Shown: positions 24,483 to 33,300, counted from the first letter of the stretch. The stretch: DNA of 58,975 nucleotides from Patescibacteria group bacterium (GCA_018818965.1 JAHJQX010000043.1:1-58975); one strand, 5' to 3'. The notes: generated by a model not told the origin, from the letters alone. A program made the numbers and translations.

Positions 24483-25418
24483 TTATTCTTTGGTAGTTAA
24501 CTTCAAGAATATTTCTTCCAATCCTAATACTTCTCGTCGCATTTCCAATAAATCCCAATCGTTACGCACAATTGTTTGGGCTAATTCCTTTCTAACGTCA
24601 GCTTCTTTTTGTGAAGCTACTTCCAAATCAATTAAACCGCCTGGGTGGGTTTTTTTAATATTTACTTCGGTCACGTCGGTTATGTCTTGCAAAGATAACT
24701 TTATTTTCTCCGGCTGACCTTTCACCGTGAGTAGAACCTTAGCGACGCCCGATAATCTGTTCTCCAAATTGTTAGGGGTATCTTCCGCAACAATTTTGCC
24801 TTCCGAAATAATGATAACACGCGTACAAGTAATTGATACCTCTGGTAAAATATGAGTGCTGAGAATAATAGTTTTGTCTTCCGCTAACGATTTAATTAAT
24901 TCTCTAATTTCAATTATTTGTTTGGGGTCAAGACCGATAGTTGGCTCATCAAGTATCAAATATTCTGGATTACCGACCAAAGCTTGGGCGATGCCCACTC
25001 GCTGGCGATAACCTTTAGATAAAGTTTTAATAGTTGATTGACTAACATTACTGATACCACAGATTTTCATGATCTTTCTAATATGCGTCTGGCGTTTATC
25101 AGCGGTAACTTTTTTTAAAGCCGCAATATATTTTAGAAACACCTCGACGTCCATGTCTAAATAAAGAGGTGTATTTTCGGGTAGATAACCCAATTTCTGA
25201 CGCACGACTAAAGAATCAGCAAAGACATCCAACCCCCCTATTTTTACTTCGCCACTAGTGGGAGGAATATAGCCCGTAAGAATTCTCATCGTAGTAGTTT
25301 TGCCCGCTCCGTTAGGACCGAGAAAACCAACTACCTCTCCCTGGGCAATATTAAACGAGACATCTTGAATGGCTGCTTTGTCACCGTATTTTTTTGTGAG
25401 TTTGGAAACTTCGATCAT
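24483..25418 (-). CDS. ABC transporter ATP-binding protein (GldA-like)
   Basis: The 311-residue protein has Walker A GPNGAGKTT, the Q-loop in LGYLPENTPLY, signature LSKGYRQRVGIAQAL, Walker B EYLILDEPTIGLDP and the switch His in ILSTHIL. The C-terminal 90 residues form the extension found in ATPases that partner ABC-2 permeases (GldA/NatA-type). It powers the exporter formed with the next genes. Confidence 0.93.
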   Translation of the reverse strand: MIEVSKLTKKYGDKAAIQDVSFNIAQGEVVGFLGPNGAGKTTTMRILTGYIPPTSGEVKIGGLDVFADSLVVRQKLGYLPENTPLYLDMDVEVFLKYIAALKKVTADKRQTHIRKIMKICGISNVSQSTIKTLSKGYRQRVGIAQALVGNPEYLILDEPTIGLDPKQIIEIRELIKSLAEDKTIILSTHILPEVSITCTRVIIISEGKIVAEDTPNNLENRLSGVAKVLLTVKGQPEKIKLSLQDITDVTEVNIKKTHPGGLIDLEVASQKEADVRKELAQTIVRNDWDLLEMRREVLGLEEIFLKLTTKE

Positions 25419-25478
25419 ATGTATTAAAGTACTCTACTTTCCCAATAAAAGTCAAACTATTATTTGTGGACTTCTTGT

Positions 25479-26267
25479 TTAGTAAGCACGAATTTTATGC
25501 GCTAAGTTGCAGCAGGAGCAACCAGTACCGCCATGTTGGCCAAAGGATAAGATGATTGACACTGGTTTGTCGGCCGAGGAATCTTGGAGAGCATTTTGGG
25601 CAGCAGCATCAATATACGAAACACCCTCTTCATAATCCCTACCGGATACCTTGCCATCTTGGTAGCAACCCAGATTGAATAGGTAGGTGCCGTCGTTTTT
25701 TTTGTTGTTCACACTATTGCCTTCTGTTATTCCTTTCTCAATACTTTGCTTAAAACCATCATGGTAAAATTTCTTGATGGCAAAATAGGCGTTGGTTTGT
25801 TTTACATCCCAAACTTCTTCTTCTTTGGTTTCTAAATATCCACAAACAACCGTATCAAAAATGTCAGTGCCAAAAATATCGTAGGTGGTTGCTTCTTTTA
25901 GACTAACTGTTTTGGAAAATTCACACTGGCTGGCAACGTCAGTGCTTTCCCCGCTAGTCGTTTTTTCAGTTTCACTTTTTACCTTGGCATCTTCAACTTC
26001 TTTCTTTTTTCTGGCTTCCTCAGCCTTTTCTAAATCACTAGTGCGATCTTGTAACTTATTAATTTCTGTCTTGAGATTATTAAAGGATGATTCTAAATTA
26101 CCGCGTGCATCCTTGGCACTCTCTAATTGTTGCCAGCCATACCAACCGGCCACTACCAATACAGCTGAGAAAAATAATCCCATCCCAATGATCAAAATAA
26201 TTAGACAAGCTTTGCCTCCTTTTTTTTGCGGCTGAGAAGATGATGGATTTATTTGGGTTTCAGTCAT
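25479..26267 (-). CDS. Membrane-anchored coiled-coil protein, function unknown
   Basis: The 262-residue protein has a Ser/Gln-rich start, one membrane helix (about 21-45), a coiled coil (about 50-98, SSFNNLKTEINKLQDRTSDL, then a Glu/Lys-rich run), a linker, and a C-terminal domain with ATTYDIFGTDIFDTVVCGYL and a final Cys-rich HGGTGCSCCN. The C-terminal domain is not recognised. It is 60 bases upstream of the ABC ATPase gene and in the same direction, but the link is uncertain. Confidence 0.68.
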   Translation of the reverse strand: MTETQINPSSSQPQKKGGKACLIILIIGMGLFFSAVLVVAGWYGWQQLESAKDARGNLESSFNNLKTEINKLQDRTSDLEKAEEARKKKEVEDAKVKSETEKTTSGESTDVASQCEFSKTVSLKEATTYDIFGTDIFDTVVCGYLETKEEEVWDVKQTNAYFAIKKFYHDGFKQSIEKGITEGNSVNNKKNDGTYLFNLGCYQDGKVSGRDYEEGVSYIDAAAQNALQDSSADKPVSIILSFGQHGGTGCSCCNLAHKIRAY

Positions 26268-26315
26268 ATTTTTATTTTAATTTAAAGACGAAATGATTAT
26301 ACAATATTTTTTGTC

Positions 26316-27182
26316 TTATAAAAACATGTTTGTTAAGTGAGCCACTAAAAAACCTAGCATGGCACCGCCGCCGATTGGTGGTAGTGCCGCCACTGGCTTG
26401 TTGTATTTAAGTTTAAGCTGCAACCAATGCATCACAATCAAGCCAACTAGAGCCCCGATTACCACCGCTAAGGAATATTGCCAACCCATTTTCAAGGCCG
26501 CTACTGCCAACATTAAAGGTAGGGCGATATCTCCTGTTCCCAAAAAGGAATATGAGCCATCTAGCTTTACCTTAGACAACCGACTAAGTATGTTTTTGAG
26601 ACGGCTGGGAACAATAATTGAAAAGGTAGCTCCTTTGTTAGTTAATTTGGTGAACATTTTGACCATGTGCTTGGTGCGAAAGACAGCGATAATATCATAA
26701 ACTGACAAGATAGCGATGATTATCAATATCTGCCAAGCAGAGAAACCAGTGCCAATATAAGCACCGATACCAGCTAGAGCCAGTACGATGGCAATATTGT
26801 GCACTAATACTATTGGCAAGTATTGTCTAAGTAGAGCTATCGCTAAAGCCACTAGAACTGTGGCCAGTGTCGGCAACCAAACGTCAAAAAATAAAAGCGC
26901 TCCCAAAAAAATAGAAGCCTGCAGAGCTAATCGAAAAACGGTGTCTCTTTTGACAAATTTTATCAGCAGTAAAATTACTATTGTCCCGATGGCGAAAGAG
27001 ATCAAAAATTGAACGACGGAAATTGACTGGGCTTCAATCGCTGCTCTAATTTCTTCGATTTGCAACAGACGCCAGGCTAACAGCAGGCCGAGAAATTGAG
27101 CCAGCAGAAAAATAATACTTTCCAAAACCAAAAAAGCGGGGGAAATTTTATGTCCCGCTGATTTATTATCCTCTGTTGTCAT
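26316..27182 (-). CDS. Presenilin-like A22 intramembrane aspartyl protease
   Basis: The 288-residue protein has about nine membrane helices and all three signatures of the presenilin/signal peptide peptidase superfamily: YD in SVYDIIAVF (first catalytic Asp), G-x-G-D in FLGTGDIALPL (second Asp) and the PAL-like AALPPIGGG. Such proteases cut single membrane helices within the bilayer. Homologues are best known from archaea and eukaryotes and appear sparsely in bacteria. Substrates are unknown; nearby single-helix proteins (25479, 19726) would be possible targets by topology only. Confidence 0.9.
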   Translation of the reverse strand: MTTEDNKSAGHKISPAFLVLESIIFLLAQFLGLLLAWRLLQIEEIRAAIEAQSISVVQFLISFAIGTIVILLLIKFVKRDTVFRLALQASIFLGALLFFDVWLPTLATVLVALAIALLRQYLPIVLVHNIAIVLALAGIGAYIGTGFSAWQILIIIAILSVYDIIAVFRTKHMVKMFTKLTNKGATFSIIVPSRLKNILSRLSKVKLDGSYSFLGTGDIALPLMLAVAALKMGWQYSLAVVIGALVGLIVMHWLQLKLKYNKPVAALPPIGGGAMLGFLVAHLTNMFL

Positions 27183-27211
27183 TTTGTTTTAGTGGAGATA
27201 GATTGTTTGGA

Positions 27212-27649
27212 TTATTCACCGGTCGTGAAATAGAAATCGCCAGCTGATAATTCATTGCCATCTTTATCGGTGATCCCTTCGCGAATCGTTATCAATATTT
27301 TTTGCTGTGACTGGAAATTTTCTGGTGGAGTGATAGTTAGAAGATAACTATTTTCGTCATACTCATACTTACTATTTAGTAAGGGATTGAAATTGTACCC
27401 TAAATCTTCGGCATATTCCACGCCAATATTGCGCGTGTTTAATGTTGCCTGATCCATTTCCCGATCAAAGGTGATCTTAATCGGGGCATCAAGGGCAACT
27501 CCTTTGGTTCGATGATCTGGTTCAAAACTAACAATGCGGGGATTGTTTGTAATCGTGCTAGTGATTTGACCAGTCAAGCTGGTACTTTGACAGCCAGTCA
27601 GTGTTAAGGCTGCACCGAGGATGATGAGAACGATTAGATATCTAGGCAT
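27212..27649 (-). CDS. Lipoprotein with bacterial Ig-like (Big_5) domain
   Basis: The 145-residue protein has a lipoprotein signal (ILGAALTLTGC, lipobox Cys at 19) and a single Big_5-type Ig-like domain (about 38-143): TKGVALDAPIKITFDREMD, then ITDKDGNELSAGDFYFTT. Such domains act as spacers or binding modules at the cell surface. It is 29 bases downstream of the presenilin-like gene. Confidence 0.85.
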   Translation of the reverse strand: MPRYLIVLIILGAALTLTGCQSTSLTGQITSTITNNPRIVSFEPDHRTKGVALDAPIKITFDREMDQATLNTRNIGVEYAEDLGYNFNPLLNSKYEYDENSYLLTITPPENFQSQQKILITIREGITDKDGNELSAGDFYFTTGE

Positions 27650-27681
27650 TTTTTATGACTTAAATTTATATAAATACTTAT

Positions 27682-27789
27682 TTAGATCCACACTATCCTG
27701 CCTTCCACTATAGCAATCCCCTCTTTTTTCAGCAAGCTGCTTTTGCCAGTGAATTTAGAAAAATTATCTTGGTGGAAGGTAATGTTTTT
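27682..27789 (-). other. Open 35-codon extension after the nnrD stop codon
   Basis: In the same frame as nnrD and directly after its TGA (27790-27792), 35 codons remain open to TAA at 27682. The translation, including ITFHQDNFSKFTGKSSLL and GIAIVEGRIVWI, looks protein-like. No ATG or GTG start lies in the frame; an ATT at 27781 would be the nearest unusual start. It may be a small gene, read-through or a remnant. Confidence 0.35.
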
Positions 27790-28677
27790 TCACTTTTTCA
27801 TCACCGCTGGTAACCATTTAATCACATCCGAGGCAATCACTGATCGCTCTCCTAGCTTGGCTGCTGCCTTGTCTCCGGCTAACCCGTGTAAATAGACAGC
27901 GGTACAAGCTGACCGGAAAGGTTTCTTTATATTCTGAGCCCAGAAAGCAGAAATAATTCCCGTTAAAACATCGCCCGTGCCAGCAGTCGCCAGGGCTGGA
28001 CCGCCTGATCCATTTATTATTACCTCCCCGCCGGGTTCAGCAATAACTGTCCCCGCTCCCTTAAGTATTATATTAACTAACCATTTCTGCGCATATTCCC
28101 GCGCCGTCTTCACTTTATCGTTTTTAATAATTCTAGCACTTTTAAGATCCTTATTGACCAACCCGGCCATTTCTCCCTCGTGGGGAGTAATGATAGTCTC
28201 TGCCCGACGTTGGGTCAGTAGCTTAGCAGCTTGTCCGACTAGAGCGTTTAGACCATCAGCATCTATAATTAACGGTTTTTCCAGTTTCTTTACTAATGCT
28301 CGTGTCAATTTTTGCGTCTCTTTGTTTTTTGACAATCCCGGACCAATCACCACCACAGCAAAGTTGGTTGATTTTTCTAATAATATTGGCACCGCTTCAT
28401 AGCTTAAAGTGCTCTCACTGGTTGCTGAGCAAGGAATAGTCATCACTTCCGGGAGTAAGTCTTTGTATATTTTTGCCAGCGTCTCGGGAAAAGCGAGTGT
28501 AACAACGCCCGCCCCCGCTCGCATGGCGGCTCGACAAGTTAAAACAGCTGCTCCCGTCATCCCCTTCGAACCAGCGATCACCAAAACTTGTCCGCACTGT
28601 TTTTTGTGAATGGTTTGGGGTCGCGGAGCTAATATCTCTGGGAAAATAATTTCGTTTTGAGTTATTGCTCTGTTCAT
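27790..28677 (-). CDS. nnrD: ADP-dependent NAD(P)H-hydrate dehydratase
   Basis: The 295-residue protein is a complete ribokinase-fold dehydratase (YjeF C-terminal type), which repairs hydrated NADH/NADPH using ADP. Seen are GQVLVIAGSKGMTGAAVLTC, GPGLSKN, IDADGLNAL, TPHEGEMA and the nucleotide-binding LATAGTGDVLTGIISAF with the catalytic Asp, then AVYLHGLAGD. No epimerase domain is attached. Damaged NAD(P)H repair fits an organism with an NAD(P)-linked hydrogenase, although this enzyme is general. Confidence 0.93.
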   Translation of the reverse strand: MNRAITQNEIIFPEILAPRPQTIHKKQCGQVLVIAGSKGMTGAAVLTCRAAMRAGAGVVTLAFPETLAKIYKDLLPEVMTIPCSATSESTLSYEAVPILLEKSTNFAVVVIGPGLSKNKETQKLTRALVKKLEKPLIIDADGLNALVGQAAKLLTQRRAETIITPHEGEMAGLVNKDLKSARIIKNDKVKTAREYAQKWLVNIILKGAGTVIAEPGGEVIINGSGGPALATAGTGDVLTGIISAFWAQNIKKPFRSACTAVYLHGLAGDKAAAKLGERSVIASDVIKWLPAVMKK

Positions 28678-28769
28678 AGTATTTTACATCCTAAACTGGT
28701 CAAAGAAATAAAACTTCTTTTTTGCTTTAATTTTCCGCCAACTTTCGACCCACTGGATTAGCTCAGGGT

Positions 28770-29774
28770 CTAATTAGATCTTACCTGTTCTACCTCCCAA
28801 TCATTTCCCTTTACCTCTACCCGCAAATACGAATTATAATTCTGCGCGCCAGTTCCGTATCGCGACTTGAACTGATATATTCCCCCACTGCCAACTCGTC
28901 CCGTTCCAATTTGTCGAATGTCGTCCGCTTCAAAATCGTAATATAAATTATGATGGGCGCCAAAGAAAGCAGTGATTTTACCCGCTAATATTTCTTTGAG
29001 ACGACTGCCTGGTGTTAGCTGATCGTTAGGATGATAAGTACTCACGGCCGTCAACGGGATATGTGAGATGACAAAAATATTATCGTACTGACCTTGAGCA
29101 TTATCAATATTCTGCTCTAACCATTTTAATTGTTCTTCGTCTAAATAAGTCTTTGGCGAATAAAGAACAATAAAATGCGAGCCTTGATAGTCAAATGAAT
29201 AGTAGGAGGAATAGGAACCATCTATTTTAATGTCCTGGGTGTTTTTGTTTTTATCCCAAAATGTTCTATAGGCCTGGGGCAATAGTTTATTAAAGCTAGC
29301 ATCATGATTGCCAGCGGAAGGAAAGAAAGCAATGTTGTTTTTTTCTAGAGGCTCGATTGCCGCGCCAAAACTTTCCCACATTTTATCAGCTAGACTAAGC
29401 GAAGTGGAACCGGAACCAGCAATCATATCGCCAGCGTGGATAAGAAAATCTGGCTTGTCATCCGATTCGGAAATTTCTTTAACAATATTAGTGAATGTGG
29501 CTGATTGTGATACATTACCCGCTCCGCTATTGCTATCAGAGAGAATTACAAAAGAAAACGGCTGGTTTTCTTCCGGTTGGCTTGTGGTGTTTTTCCGGCC
29601 GTTTTTGGCTGGTTCTACTAGCTGTTTGGGCTCGTCTTTGGTAACTTGGAGACCTGGTTTTTCAAAGAAGGGAAGAACGACATAAATTACCACTAAAACT
29701 AAAGCTGTCAGAGCTAATAAGCCAATTATATAATTTATTACTTTTTTTACCTGGGAAATTTTCTTTTCCGACAT
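28770..29774 (-). CDS. Membrane-anchored calcineurin-like phosphoesterase
   Basis: The 334-residue protein has one membrane helix (about 14-35), a linker, and a metallophosphoesterase domain outside the cell: FVILSDSN (first motif, Asp with Asn in place of the usual His), LIHAGDMI, SAGNHD, VISHIPL and FFGAHHNLYY (in place of GHxH). All metal-binding positions have plausible ligands. It would cleave phosphoesters at the cell surface. The substrate is unknown. Confidence 0.87.
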   Translation of the reverse strand: MSEKKISQVKKVINYIIGLLALTALVLVVIYVVLPFFEKPGLQVTKDEPKQLVEPAKNGRKNTTSQPEENQPFSFVILSDSNSGAGNVSQSATFTNIVKEISESDDKPDFLIHAGDMIAGSGSTSLSLADKMWESFGAAIEPLEKNNIAFFPSAGNHDASFNKLLPQAYRTFWDKNKNTQDIKIDGSYSSYYSFDYQGSHFIVLYSPKTYLDEEQLKWLEQNIDNAQGQYDNIFVISHIPLTAVSTYHPNDQLTPGSRLKEILAGKITAFFGAHHNLYYDFEADDIRQIGTGRVGSGGIYQFKSRYGTGAQNYNSYLRVEVKGNDWEVEQVRSN

Positions 29775-29787
29775 TTTTAACTAAATA

Positions 29788-30108
29788 TCATTCAGCCAGT
29801 AGAAATGACAGACAATAATCCTCACAATTTTGCCAGGATATATTATATTGTCCAGCACCAACAAGTGCATCAGCCAATATCGTTCGCAGACGAGTTAATT
29901 CTTTTAGGTAGGAAAGGCGAGACTCATCAGCTATCGTCAAGCTCAATAATTCGTGGGCGCGTTCAGCTGATTTTTTTTCTTGTTCATTATCTCCCTTTGC
30001 TAACCAATGTTTGGCACGAGCAATTTCACTGGCAATATTACCCATCTGCTGACCAAAAGACATTTTTTGCCAGCGGCCTTGAGCTAATTCTTGGTGAATG
30101 GCTGACAT
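29788..30108 (-). CDS. Small helical protein paired with DUF5674 gene
   Basis: The 106-residue protein has an all-helical pattern (MSFGQQMGNIASEIARAKHWL, then RAHELLSLTI and LTRLRTILADALVG). I recall similar short proteins in other CPR genomes but no named family. It starts 3 bases after the DUF5674 gene, so the two are probably co-translated. Confidence 0.72.
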   Translation of the reverse strand: MSAIHQELAQGRWQKMSFGQQMGNIASEIARAKHWLAKGDNEQEKKSAERAHELLSLTIADESRLSYLKELTRLRTILADALVGAGQYNISWQNCEDYCLSFLLAE

Positions 30109-30111
30109 AAT

Positions 30112-30453
30112 TTAAGGTATTAATTTATTTATAACTACTGCTATTTTCTTTTTTATCTCTTTGTCTTGTACCTCCATCGATCTGTTGCCAGCTCGTGGTC
30201 TAATATTGATCAGAGATGTATATTCAATGTGATCATCTCCCGATTTTTCGGGATAAATATTAGCTCCCCATAAATTTTCTTGCTGAGAACCATTTTCTAG
30301 TAAAATAGCCTCACCGTCAGCGTGCATCTCGCCGCCGATAGACATAATTTCTTGATCAATATCAACCACCACTTTAACCATATCGCCAAAAATATCGGTA
30401 TGATCTTGTAACTTTTTTGGTAAGATTTTTTCTTTGATTATTTCTGGTTGCAT
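30112..30453 (-). CDS. DUF5674 family protein
   Basis: The 113-residue protein contains FGDMVKVVVDIDQEIMSIGG, then EMHADGEAILLENGSQQ and LWGANIYP, which is the DUF5674 pattern common in CPR bacteria. The function is unknown. It is complete and leads a two-gene unit with the gene at 29788. Confidence 0.82.
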   Translation of the reverse strand: MQPEIIKEKILPKKLQDHTDIFGDMVKVVVDIDQEIMSIGGEMHADGEAILLENGSQQENLWGANIYPEKSGDDHIEYTSLINIRPRAGNRSMEVQDKEIKKKIAVVINKLIP

Positions 30454-30520
30454 GTTATTTTATAATTATTTTGATTATCTAATATTGTCATTTACGCCAT
30501 TTTAACGCAAATAGATATTA

Positions 30521-30549
30521 TTGACAATTTGACTTTATTATGATTATAT
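30521..30549 (+). promoter_or_regulatory. Promoter of the isolated amidohydrolase gene
   Basis: TTGACA (30521-30526), 17 bases, then TTATAT (30544-30549). Transcription would start near 30556, leaving a leader of about 100 bases before the ATG at 30658. Confidence 0.75.
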
Positions 30550-30657
30550 GAGCTGATCACGTTTTTGTGATTTTTGTACCTGCACAATTCAATAGGTTTG
30601 TTTTGGCAATGCTAACAACAGAGATAACCCCGTTATGGGAGACACTCAGGAGAAAGC

Positions 30658-32142
30658 ATGGAACGCACAGAAAACCTGCCCGCCGTCACCCGGTTAGTGG
30701 CAAAATACATTAGTGATAACTACCACCAGCTCCACCGGATACCGGAGCTGCGGTGGGAGGAGAATGAGACGTTAGCAATTATTGAAAGGAGAGTGGAAGA
30801 ACTCTCGGAAGTGGCCAGAGTGCGTGGAATAAAGGTGATAACTCGCAGTGATTTCACCGGCGGTCTGGTCGTCGATGTGATCCCGTCTGGGTACAGCCGC
30901 GAGCAGTGCTTCCTGCTGCTGCGCGCTGACGTCGATGGTCTGCCGATCACCGAGGCTACCGGATTGTCCTTCGCCTCGCAGCACCCCGGTCGGATGCATG
31001 CCTGCGGACACGATGCCCATGCCGCTATGCTGCTAGGATCTCTCAGGGCGGTGGCAGAAGGGCTGGTTGGGATCAAGCATCCCCTGCGCCTGGTCTGGCA
31101 GCGAGCCGAGGAGAACCCGATCACCGAATCGGGTGGGGCGCGGCTGGTCAAGGAAGGAGTGTTGGATGGCGTGAGCGAGGCCTATGCCCTACACGTGCAC
31201 TCGGACTTCCCGGTAGGTACGGTCATTTCCTACCCCGGTGCCCTTCTGGGTAACTCCGACCGGCTGAAGATCACCCTGGAGGCGCCGAGCAAGCAAATCC
31301 AGCCCGACCTACTCATCCAAATCTCCATCAGCTGTTCCGGCGGACACGTGGCCATGCCGCATAAGGGCAGCAACGCTCTGCGGGTGGCCAAGCGCATCTT
31401 CTCCGTCCTCAGCGACTGGCACTTCGGCGCTCGCATCGTCTCCCTCCTGGGTGGCACGGCCAGCAACATTATGCCGGCAGAGGCCACGCTGGAGGTGACA
31501 GTGCACGGCAACGTCCATATCGATGAGCTGTGTGAGGCTTGCAGCAACGTGGCTCGTCTCTACAACGCCACGGCTGATGTCAACGGCGTTCGCCGACCCC
31601 AGCGTCAGACCAGTCCCTACCATGAGGTGGTGCAGATCATGGAGTTTCTTTCCGATCTGCCCACCGTCGCCCTTGGTCCCTGGCAGCCGGCTACCCTGGA
31701 GCCAGCCGTGATCAAAGAGCTGGAGTCGGGCAAGCTGGAGATGTGGTATGGTGTCCGGACGATGCTTGCGACCGACGATCGCGATGCCTACTTCAAGCGC
31801 CTCCGCTGGATGATCGAGAGTGGAGTGCGAGATAGCAGTGACGTGAACATTCACTGCGATTCCGTCTACGGTCACCCGGCTCTCCACAACACCCCCGAGT
31901 GCGTGGCCAAGGTCAAGGGTGCAGTGCAGGCTGCTGGTCTAAGCTGGATCGAAGGCGGCCGTGAGCTGGGGGGCGAGGACTTCGCCCACTACCTCAACAC
32001 ACCTGGTGTCGATGGCGCCTTACTCTTCGTCGGCGCCCAGCAGGAAGGATCAGGGAGTTTCCATACTCCCACCTTCGCCCCTCACCCGGACGCGCTGGGG
32101 CAGGGTGTTCTCACCTGGCTCGCCCTCGCCACCGCTGAGTGA
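30658..32142 (+). CDS. M20 family amidohydrolase (zinc peptidase), isolated GC-rich gene
   Basis: The 494-residue protein starts after AGGAG (6 bases before the ATG). M20D-type motifs are present: LRADVDGLPI, MHACGHDAHAAMLLGS (metal His and Asp), RAEENP with the catalytic Glu region, LHVHSDFPVGT, a lid domain with GGHVAMPHKG and LLGGTASNIMP, and a final REL-GGEDFAHY. These enzymes remove acyl groups from N-acyl amino acids or related amides. The sequence is longer than usual (about 390-430), with an insert in the lid region. It is strongly GC-rich, alone on the plus strand with its own promoter and terminator, so lateral acquisition is likely. Confidence 0.9.
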   Translation: MERTENLPAVTRLVAKYISDNYHQLHRIPELRWEENETLAIIERRVEELSEVARVRGIKVITRSDFTGGLVVDVIPSGYSREQCFLLLRADVDGLPITEATGLSFASQHPGRMHACGHDAHAAMLLGSLRAVAEGLVGIKHPLRLVWQRAEENPITESGGARLVKEGVLDGVSEAYALHVHSDFPVGTVISYPGALLGNSDRLKITLEAPSKQIQPDLLIQISISCSGGHVAMPHKGSNALRVAKRIFSVLSDWHFGARIVSLLGGTASNIMPAEATLEVTVHGNVHIDELCEACSNVARLYNATADVNGVRRPQRQTSPYHEVVQIMEFLSDLPTVALGPWQPATLEPAVIKELESGKLEMWYGVRTMLATDDRDAYFKRLRWMIESGVRDSSDVNIHCDSVYGHPALHNTPECVAKVKGAVQAAGLSWIEGGRELGGEDFAHYLNTPGVDGALLFVGAQQEGSGSFHTPTFAPHPDALGQGVLTWLALATAE

Positions 32143-32172
32143 TCTGCTTCGCACAGCCTATTGAAAAAAACC

Positions 32173-32209
32173 AAGCCCCGCGACTCTCACGAGACGCCGG
32201 GCTTTTTTT
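32173..32209 (+). terminator. Terminator after the amidohydrolase gene
   Basis: The stem AAGCCCCGCG (32173-32182) pairs with CGCCGGGCTT (32195-32204) with one mismatch, followed by a run of seven T. Confidence 0.85.
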
Positions 32210-32288
32210 ATTTGTGAAACGAATGAGAGAAAAGCAAAATCTTTTTGCTTTTCCAAATGAGCAAGCAAACAAGGGGCGAAGCCCCTTA
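32208..32288. repeat. Hairpin repeat, copy 1 (also at 47615)
   Basis: This 80-base unit directly follows the terminator of an isolated gene. It has the hairpins AAAAGCAAAA/TTTTTGCTTTT and AAGGGGC-GAA-GCCCCTT. It aligns over its length with 47615-47697, where the second stem has become AAGAAGC/GCTTCTT, a paired change that keeps the helix. A further partial copy follows at 32287-32339 (TTTACGCAGTGAGTGAGTAC and GGCGAAGC). Confidence 0.7.
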
Positions 32289-32351
32289 TTTACGCAGTGA
32301 GTGAGTACTAAGCAAAATAAATGGCGAAGCTCTTTATTTCTCAAAAATAGT

Positions 32352-33284
32352 CTACACCTCCACCCCCATCAAATAACTCATCGCTGCCAGCATTGACTCG
32401 ACAAACAATTCCTTTTTCGAATAAATCGCTCGCGGGTCAGGATCAACATCACGCTCGATCTCAAATATCAATGGAGTGAGCATATCAAGAAAAGCATCAG
32501 GCCGAAGCTTTTTCATGTGTTCGGTGGTGATTGGTTTATACTTTTTCATAATCATTTCTTCCTTCTCCTTAGGAAACATATCATCAGGAATAATCCCTTT
32601 TTGTAGTCCACGAGTAACTAGAAGATAATCTACTTCGCCAATAAAGTCATCTAATTTACCATATTCAAGTTTCTTCAAGCCATTTTTCTTAGCTTGTTCT
32701 TCGACTTCTTTCGGTATTGGAAACTCACCAAAATCATCTACATAAACCTCAACACCAAAATGCCCCATAATCGGTACTATTGCTTTTATGCATCGGTTTA
32801 TTTCTGGCGTCCCATAAATACCAACTTTCAAACCCTCTAATCTTTTCAAATAATGAAATATATTTACCATCATCATGGCTGCCCCAACGGCATGCTCTTT
32901 GGATCCACTACCACCATTGATCACTGGTACACGGGAAACCTTAGCCGCTCGCTCAGCTGAATCCTCATCAGTGTGACGAATTACAATTATATCTGACATA
33001 CCAGAAAACGTCCGCACTGTGTCCTCTAGGCTCTCACCCTTTTCCATTGATAGCCCTTGTTCACCAGTAACACTGACAAACCCACCACCGGATCGCAACA
33101 TGGCCACCTGGGCTGAAGTCATAGTGCGTGTCGAAGGTTGGAAGAAAAGCGTAGCGGCTACTTTTCTTTTCATTAGATCAGCCGGAATCCCCTCAGTAAG
33201 AAATTTGTCAGCTCGCATGACGATTTCCTCGTAGCCAGCCTTATCAATATCCTTGGAAAACACGAGATGTTTTGGTTTGGTCAT
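32352..33284 (-). CDS. Divergent aspartate/ornithine carbamoyltransferase family protein
   Basis: The 310-residue protein has the carbamoyl-phosphate binding signature FFQPSTRTMTSAQVAMLR (Ser-Thr-Arg-Thr, about 49-66), the 80s-loop pattern LSMEKGESLEDT and IVIRH, so it belongs to the ATCase/OTCase fold. The usual HPTQ motif is HAVG here (SGSKEHAVGAAM), and the late HPLPR block is replaced by DMLTPLIFEIERD. It therefore may not be a standard aspartate carbamoyltransferase. The spacing of 16 bases from the last swivel-domain gene suggests it belongs to that operon. No other pyrimidine gene is nearby. Confidence 0.78.
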   Translation of the reverse strand: MTKPKHLVFSKDIDKAGYEEIVMRADKFLTEGIPADLMKRKVAATLFFQPSTRTMTSAQVAMLRSGGGFVSVTGEQGLSMEKGESLEDTVRTFSGMSDIIVIRHTDEDSAERAAKVSRVPVINGGSGSKEHAVGAAMMMVNIFHYLKRLEGLKVGIYGTPEINRCIKAIVPIMGHFGVEVYVDDFGEFPIPKEVEEQAKKNGLKKLEYGKLDDFIGEVDYLLVTRGLQKGIIPDDMFPKEKEEMIMKKYKPITTEHMKKLRPDAFLDMLTPLIFEIERDVDPDPRAIYSKKELFVESMLAAMSYLMGVEV

Positions 33285-33300
33285 AGGTTTTAGTTAATTA

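Noticed and set aside
27790-27792. UGA read as glycine, as in Gracilibacteria/Absconditabacteria
   Set aside because: Other genes in the window end with TGA at natural C-termini (for example the amidohydrolase and HD protein), so the standard code fits; the extension after nnrD is a single case.
30720-31887. Long frames opposite the amidohydrolase gene
   Set aside because: They are a consequence of high GC at third positions in the real gene; no start signals or family motifs.
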